Assembly: GCA_021464525.1 (NCBI GenBank)
Contig: JADRCO010000904.1
Span: 1 to 24,829, forward strand
Length of the DNA stretch: 24,829 bases
Source: Rhizophagus sp. LPA8_4_AMF
Taxonomy: Eukaryota; Glomeromycota; Glomeromycetes; Glomerales; Glomeraceae
Direction: 5' to 3'
Both the position numbers and the translations under genes were made by a program. Each line of letters begins with the position of its first letter. Position 1 is the first letter of the stretch. Shown here in pieces: positions 19,501 through 24,829 of this stretch. Below the pieces are notes generated by a model. It was not told the DNA's origin. It ran no database searches and was given only the letters and a program-made list of their open reading frames with translations.

Positions 19501-19880
19501 TCTACTGTACATTCAAGTCTAAATAGCAAAAATAAAATATTAATGTACTTATATAAAATTAAATAAAAAAATATATATATATATATGTATAAATATAACA
19601 TAGATTATTATAAAGGAATTAAAAAAAAATCGTTTAAAAAAACCAAAAAAAAATATTTAATAAAAAATTCGGTTTTAAAAAAAACAAGCTAGAAAAATAT
19701 ATTAAACAAACCGAGAAAAAAAAATACTAATAATTAAATGGTCTAAAAAAAATGGTTAGAAAAACTGAAAAAAAAATTGAAAAAAAATTTCGGTTTTAGA
19801 AAAGACCAAAAAAAAATGAGAAAAAAAAATTTTTTTTTAAGTTCGGGCATCTGTGGTGATACAGTACCTAGAGTAATATA
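19501..19880. repeat. A-rich low-complexity region
   Basis: Long A runs are broken by GGTTTTAGAAAA, CCGAAAAAA and CCAAAAAA words, with a TA microsatellite at about 19570. This looks like decayed A-rich repeat DNA. No gene is supported. Confidence 0.5.
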
Positions 19881-20900
19881 TATATAAAGAAAGGCTATAC
19901 TACTCAAGGCTATTCATCCAAGAAATTATTCAACGAATGGAGAATCATTTCAATATGGTATTAGTTACGAAGTCACATATAAAACCAATGCCCAATAAAC
20001 TCCTTCACCAAATGTTCAATGTATTTCAAAAAATATTCTAATTTCAAAATTACAGAGTCTTCAAGTCCTAAAACTGCAGCAAAACAATCAAAAATATAAT
20101 CACTGTATTTTCAAGACACAGAAACAAAACCCAATTATCGGCCCAAACAGTAAACAGTCGATTCCAATCATTTCTTAAACCTATAACTCATTTGAAATAC
20201 AATCCTAAAAACCATCAGACTACAAATTTCATACCCCTTATTTTCTTTTTCCCAATAATATACTAGTATGAAAAATCTGGTACAGACAAATTTTGAACGA
20301 ATCTTTTGCTTCACATTCGCCAACCTTACCCACAACACTTAAATAAATTATTAAAAACTTACCCATCTCAAATTGAACCACTTTACCACACGATATCGTT
20401 TGGATAAAAAATATTTACCGTTTGTACCTCAAGAACTGCTTTTTCAAAACATATTATGCGCCAGGATCTCCTCATTTGTACTTTCATATCAAAATCGCCT
20501 ATAAACTTGCTAAAGAAAAGGAAAAATGAGACGAAATTGCGCACAAATATGACGCTTCGTGGTTTGACACCAGTGTACATCACATTGATTTTAGAAGAAC
20601 CAAAATCAAACACAAAATTCCAAGATTTATACCATGAGCCAGTCTTCGAGAATATTTAAACAATACGCTCAAAATAGGAAAAAATAATTGGGCTGACCTT
20701 GACATTTTCATATGATCCTGAAGAAATAGAATACTATGTAAACACTAGAACAATGGTCTCACAAGCACACGACTTAAATGGTTTTGAAGAAGATCTGCCC
20801 TTCGATTAGGTGCCAGGCAACCTTCTTCAAGCCAACCTTTAACTTTTACTTCATTTCCAATTTAGTCATCACTAACCCTAATACACACTATATCTTTTAA
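19881..20900. other. Unassigned block of distinct composition
   Basis: About 1 kb with clearly more C than G on the plus strand and fewer long A/T runs than the surroundings. Short protein-like stretches appear, for example YYAPGSPHLYFHIKIAYKLA near 20445. A 67-codon plus-strand frame at 20456-20659 overlaps a 76-codon minus-strand frame, and neither is supported by homology within the window. It may be a decayed gene or mobile element. I cannot name the family or find terminal repeats. Confidence 0.35.
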
Positions 20901-21716
20901 AATTTAAAACAACTTAGAATAATGTGAATTATTCCATGCATGACAAGATTTACGTAAGGAATTCCTTTTGCAGGTTTGAAAGAAAAATCCAGACTTGGTT
21001 ACATAATCGCCTAACCCAATGTCCTATAGGGGTATTTAGTTTCTTTCTATGGGCAGGAAGACGGCACTACCTTTGAGAGCTTTTGTAGGTTATAGAAACT
21101 AGTTGTATAACGAGTTATTAACTTAGATAATTTAATTTCTTATACTTAAATAAATAAATAATATTTTATGATTTTTTATAAGTGGAATTTTATTTACTAT
21201 ATTTATTAATAAATAAATAAAAATTGGTAGATTTATCGTCAAATAGTATTTATTGCATCTTCCAATTCTTGCATGATTTTTTTTTTTTTGACTAATTTCA
21301 ATTACATTTAACGCTTATTTAGTACCTATTTCAGACTTTTTTTCAATACATCCATAGCCCAATACTAGATCGTCACGTGTCTGATAGTAATAAAATTGTG
21401 CAATTGTCTTTATTTTGCTTAATATTCTCATTTGCCAGGCAGTGTAACATATACTCTTTCTTTCATTTACTAAATTTGATGAAGTAAGGCAAATATCGTC
21501 CCCCCAAAAAATTACTAAACAACATTTTTGGTTAAAAATTAACAACACCATATGCACGGAATTCTTCGAATGAATACGCGATTATTAGTACTACATTAGT
21601 AATTTGATTTATATTATTATTTGTGTAGCAACTACTTGCGTTGCACATGCTTATATATTTAATATAAATGATTGGTCATGATATAATGCATATTTTTATT
21701 TAATGGTTTCAGGAAA
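20901..21716. other. 5' region of copy C
   Basis: No supported gene. The segment 21400-21485 (CAATTGTCTTTATTTTGC, TTGCCAGGCAGTGTAACATA, CATTTACTAAATTTGA) is shared with the flank of pseudogene D. A TATA-like CTTATATATTTAATAT lies at about 21650, some 90 bases before the start. Confidence 0.5.
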
Positions 21717-21740
21717 ATGTTGAAAATGTTGTCCTCTTAA
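21717..21740 (+). promoter_or_regulatory. Seven-codon upstream ORF of copy C
   Basis: ATG 21717 opens MLKMLSS and ends with TAA at 21738-21740, two bases before the main ATG at 21743. If it lies in the leader, termination so close to the start could favour or limit reinitiation. The homologous ATGTTGAAAATG precedes pseudogene D. Copy B has none. Confidence 0.45.
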
Positions 21741-21742
21741 CC

Positions 21743-23563
21743 ATGCAGTCTCTACTTCATGAAATAAGAAGCGAAATATTTAAATTTATAGATACACCTA
21801 TTTCACTTATTCTTACAGATCGCAAATGGTATACCGTCTCGCAACACCATCATGTACGTGCAGATTGGTTAATATATAAATATGGTCGATCCCACGCTTT
21901 ATTTCACTCCGTTAGACTTGGAAATGATTTTATGACACTTGATGTTGTTCAGGCTTTATTTGCAAGAAATGCTTTAATTTCTAGATATTTCATACAACGT
22001 CTAATAATGCATTTTGGATCTTATGATGAAAAACTTATAGAACTTAAGATCCAACATAATGTAAATCAAATTGATTTTAACAGAATACGTGCTTTTCAAA
22101 AGAAACTTCAGTCTCCTTGGGCTAGTAATTTGCCTTTACCAATTTTTAATAAATTAATTACTGAAGGATATAATACCTTAAGTAATCATGATCTCGTGAT
22201 CAAGGGAAACGACATGGAATTATTTCATTTTCTATCAGCTGGACCTCTTGTCATTAATGATGCTCCTCAAAAACTTCTTCAAAATCTTAACCATATTGAA
22301 GATTTGATTTTAAACAAAAAGTTTGTACCTTTTCCACCTCGTCCTAAACCTATTTTCGAAGATACCATAGAATATATTCAACTAATGCAAGCGAGAGCTC
22401 ATGAAGAATATCCTCCAAAGGATGGTTACGAAAATAGTCGTCAACTTAATGTCGTGGCTAGAGCGATATTGATACATCCTGATTTAGTAAATTTATGGAA
22501 GAAAATTGGCTATCACGAAGTTTGCAGTGATGTCAATGAACTCGTGATGCAAGGCGCTCTTTTAACTTTATTTCCTCCTACTCCACCCACTAATTGGGTG
22601 ATTCCCGACGTTAATTCCATTGTAACCCGCTTAAGACAACTTCTTGATCTTGGATTTCAATTAACAGGAATTGTTATGGAAGAAGCGTTTCATATATTCG
22701 AATATAGATTAAATGAAATTGGTGATCTTTTGATAAGTTCATTTCAAATTATTCGTAATAAATCAATGTCCACTATTGTCCGTTCTTGTCTCATCCAAAC
22801 AATGATGCCTGAAAGAGATCATAGAAAACTTAATTTATTGGAATTTTTAATTAATAGAATTGATCAACCAGAAGAAGCTCTGAACGAAGCATTAAAACAT
22901 TATAATGTTGGATTTAAATATGATAATGATTCAATAAAATCAGTAGAAATGAGATCATTATCGATCCATTCAAATATTTATTATTGGATACTTAAAAAAT
23001 ATGGTCCAAATTCTAAGTTTACACAACAATGTTTTGAAGATATATTAGAATCAAGAATTTGGGTAGATTTAAAATTACAAGAAAATTCTGAATTAAAAGT
23101 TCCAGAACGTCTTTCTTTACAAGCTTTTAATTCCATTTGTTCTATTTATCTAGAATTTTGTAACGAAAAAATTCTATTTAATAGAAATTATTTACCATAT
23201 TTAAAATTAGTTGTAAATGAAGAAATTATTAAACCATTTTTTGAAATAAGCTTGCCGATTTTATTTGGTCTAGAATTACAATGCAATTTGCCATATGATA
23301 TAAACCATGAGTATGACAGACCAGTTATTAATAATAATCAAAATAATAATAAGAGAAAGTATAACGATATGGACGAACAACTAGATAGGAATGAATTGGA
23401 TAAATTGGTCGATGAATTAGTTAATGATCGAAAGAATTTTGACTGTACTGATACTTATAAAGACCATCTTGGAGCATGTATGGATAGGTATAATAGTTTT
23501 AATTCTGACCGATCTGAATTCTCTGAATTCAATGTATCAAAAAAGCTTAAGCATGGGTATTAA
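21743..23563 (+). CDS. F-box-like tandem-family protein, copy C
   Basis: Intact single-exon gene, 606 residues, start ATG in context TTAACCATGC. The layout is that of copy B: F-box-like residues 4-46 (LLHEIRSEIFKFI, LTDRKWYTVS, ADWLIYKYG), GNDMELFHFLSAGP, LFPPTPP, LESRIWVDLKLQE, Asn-rich NNNQNNNKRKYND and an acidic tail ending in EFNVSKKLKHGY. It differs from B at about 30 of the first 276 bases, matches B exactly over 22019-22629, differs again in the region of residues 319-383, matches exactly over 22887-23267, and then carries a C-terminal patch like that of copy A (KRKYNDMDEQLDRNE) before returning to a B-like end. The function is inferred as SCF-type substrate adaptor only from the N terminus. 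Confidence 0.9.
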   Translation: MQSLLHEIRSEIFKFIDTPISLILTDRKWYTVSQHHHVRADWLIYKYGRSHALFHSVRLGNDFMTLDVVQALFARNALISRYFIQRLIMHFGSYDEKLIELKIQHNVNQIDFNRIRAFQKKLQSPWASNLPLPIFNKLITEGYNTLSNHDLVIKGNDMELFHFLSAGPLVINDAPQKLLQNLNHIEDLILNKKFVPFPPRPKPIFEDTIEYIQLMQARAHEEYPPKDGYENSRQLNVVARAILIHPDLVNLWKKIGYHEVCSDVNELVMQGALLTLFPPTPPTNWVIPDVNSIVTRLRQLLDLGFQLTGIVMEEAFHIFEYRLNEIGDLLISSFQIIRNKSMSTIVRSCLIQTMMPERDHRKLNLLEFLINRIDQPEEALNEALKHYNVGFKYDNDSIKSVEMRSLSIHSNIYYWILKKYGPNSKFTQQCFEDILESRIWVDLKLQENSELKVPERLSLQAFNSICSIYLEFCNEKILFNRNYLPYLKLVVNEEIIKPFFEISLPILFGLELQCNLPYDINHEYDRPVINNNQNNNKRKYNDMDEQLDRNELDKLVDELVNDRKNFDCTDTYKDHLGACMDRYNSFNSDRSEFSEFNVSKKLKHGY

Positions 23564-24429
23564 TTACATTTAATATTATTATATTATTAATCTCTTTACA
23601 ATTCAAAAATAAGAATTACAATAGTATTTGATCTAATTATTTTCAGTTAATCGTCCTTCACCGACGATAAATGAGAAAAGAGTATCATCCTTTCAAAAAT
23701 ATACCATCAAACTAGTTTTTTTTTTAATTAAAATTAGTCTAATAAATAATACTTATATTATATGTGATATATATAAACTGATTTTGTCACTTAATTATAA
23801 ATAGTAAATATCACTGAGTATATACTTTCCCTATTGACTTTAGCGTCATTTATTTTGTTAACCGGAAAAAAATAAAAAAAAAATTATGGATATTATTATT
23901 CTAAAATAAGAACTATATTTCTATTTGTTTCCTCTTTATTAAGTCATAACTCGTTGTATCACTTGTATGGTTATATGCGCGAATTTAGTTCATCTGAATT
24001 ATAAAACGTAATTACGTTGTAAATATTTTTATGTAATACCAAATTTGATCAGCATACACGAGATTTCATCAGGTGAAATTGCAAATCAATTAAAAAAATT
24101 TCTTTTTATTACAAAAAACTCGACCCAACCCATCCGACATAGCTACAACCCATCCCGACATTAGGTAGGTCATATTATAAGATGTATAAATAATATTTTT
24201 ATTTTTATTTTTTAGCCATTTTTTTTTTAGTTTAGCTTTTTTTTTTATTCCGTAGTTTCTCATTATATATATAAATTTAAATGTGGACAACTAAAGAAAG
24301 CTTAAATTTGCTGTTTTGTTACTTCTATTTTTATTTTTTTATTATTTCTTCTTGTAGAGAGTTGTTTGAACGAATTTTAATTAGGTGGCTTAGCAATAAT
24401 ATGTGATCTACACCATTCGCCGATATGTG
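23564..24429. other. 3' flank of copy C, spacer type 2
   Basis: Near-copy of 15376-16149, with the hairpin at 23650-23668, ACGTAATTACGTTG near 24007, CAACTAAAGAAAGCTTA near 24289 and AGAGAGTTGTTTGAACGAAT near 24356. It contains a CGACCCAACCCATCCGACAT stretch near 24120, partly shared with the flank of B. There are no genes. The small minus-strand frames here are A/T artefacts. Confidence 0.6.
23650..23668 (+). promoter_or_regulatory. Conserved 3' hairpin after copy C
   Basis: ATCGTC and GACGAT pair around CTTCACC, about 87 bases past the stop, as after copy B. Confidence 0.4.
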
Positions 24430-24655
24430 TAGATAAAAAAAATTCATGATCGTAATTTCTAAGTTTAGAAATAACAACTGAAATTGTTTGTTGAAATAAT
24501 CATAGCGCGCGTAGTTTACTTTTTCATTTGATATTATTATACAGTATGTTAGGATCATTAGAATTGCGCAGAAGTTACTTACATATTTTTCTATAAGCCA
24601 GTACCGAGTGAGAATCATTAAATTAAAAAAATCAGATTTTTCCTGAATAATTAAA
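24430..24655 (-). pseudogene. Small-gene family relic 3 (antisense, after copy C, truncated)
   Basis: Two homologous pieces remain: around 24445 (AAAAATTCATGATCGTAATT) and 24611-24650 (GAATCATTAAATTAAAAAAA, then TCAGATTTTTCCTGAATAAT). About 150 bases of unrelated sequence lie between them. The homology stops at about 24655, where the ACCGAC repeat begins, so the 5' part and promoter of this relic are missing. Confidence 0.6.
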
Positions 24656-24670
24656 AAAAATGGGTCTGGT

Positions 24671-24700
24671 TCATTTCACCGACAATCATTTCACCGACAA
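24671..24700. repeat. 15-bp direct tandem repeat
   Basis: TCATTTCACCGACAA is present twice head to tail with no mismatch. The ATTTCRCCGA core resembles the units of the 147-bp element at 11435. It marks the junction between relic 3 and the polypurine tract. Confidence 0.6.
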
Positions 24701-24829
24701 AGAGGGGACGAAAGAAATACAAAGAAAAAAGGAGGAAAGGAATGAAAAAAATAAAAGAGAATAAAAAGGAACGAAAAAAAATGAAAGGGGACGAAAAGGA
24801 ATGGGGAAAAAATGAAGAGGAACGAAAAA
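24701..24829. repeat. Polypurine tract at right edge
   Basis: Almost pure A and G with GGGACGAAA, GGAACGAAAAA and AATGAAA words. The complement (TTTCGTCCCC, TTTTTCGTTCC, TTTCATTTTT) resembles the left-edge polypyrimidine tract, so the same repeat class bounds the window in opposite orientations. It runs off the end. Confidence 0.75.

Noticed and set aside
21315-21557. 80-codon minus-strand frame
   Set aside because: It overlaps the duplicated D/C upstream region, where the D counterpart does not keep the frame.
24090-24618. Two minus-strand frames near the right end
   Set aside because: They overlap the duplicated spacer and relic 3 in wrong frames, and the counterpart after B is not open.
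1-24829. tRNA, rRNA or CRISPR array
   Set aside because: No GGTTCGAATC-type tRNA loop with a matching acceptor stem, no rRNA-like block and no regularly spaced repeats with unique spacers were seen.

Overview
The window is very AT-rich eukaryotic DNA with long A/T runs, intron-poor genes and many short inverted-repeat elements. I recognise the main gene family (about 600 residues, F-box-like start, paralogues in tandem) as one expanded in arbuscular mycorrhizal fungi. The best guess for the source is therefore Rhizophagus irregularis or a close Glomeromycotina relative. This rests on memory of the family and on base composition, not on a database match.

Layout: The left edge (about 90-310) is a polypyrimidine satellite-like tract. 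It is followed by a decayed unrecognised coding relic (about 740-1155) and a small 110-residue gene (2058-2390). A gene-poor stretch runs to about 5.5 kb. Then come five copies of one gene, all on the plus strand: A (5574-7376, intact), E (10221-10855, internally deleted), B (13564-15375, intact), D (17044-17402, decayed 5' piece) and C (21743-23563, intact). The spacers are paralogous too. A-E and E-B share one spacer type. B, D and C are each followed by a second type, which contains an antisense relic of the small-gene family. The array thus grew by repeated duplication of 'gene plus flank' blocks of about 3.5-4.7 kb.

Four short non-autonomous DNA elements sit in the spacers: two hAT-like MITEs with 8-bp target duplications, one 162-bp mariner-like palindromic element, and one 147-bp element built of TTTCGYCGAAA-type motifs. 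Three of them have an empty or element-free counterpart in a paralogous spacer, so they inserted after the duplications. A C-rich, less AT-rich, unassigned block lies at about 19.88-20.9 kb. The right edge is a polypurine tract, the reverse orientation of the left-edge type.

The most striking biology is the mosaic relation of the three intact paralogues. B and C are identical over 611 bp and 381 bp inside otherwise about 10% or more diverged genes, and C carries a 3' patch shared with A but not B. This is the pattern expected from ongoing gene conversion. The likely role, inferred from the F-box-like N terminus only, is as substrate-recognition subunits of SCF ubiquitin ligases. No RNA gene or CRISPR array was seen.
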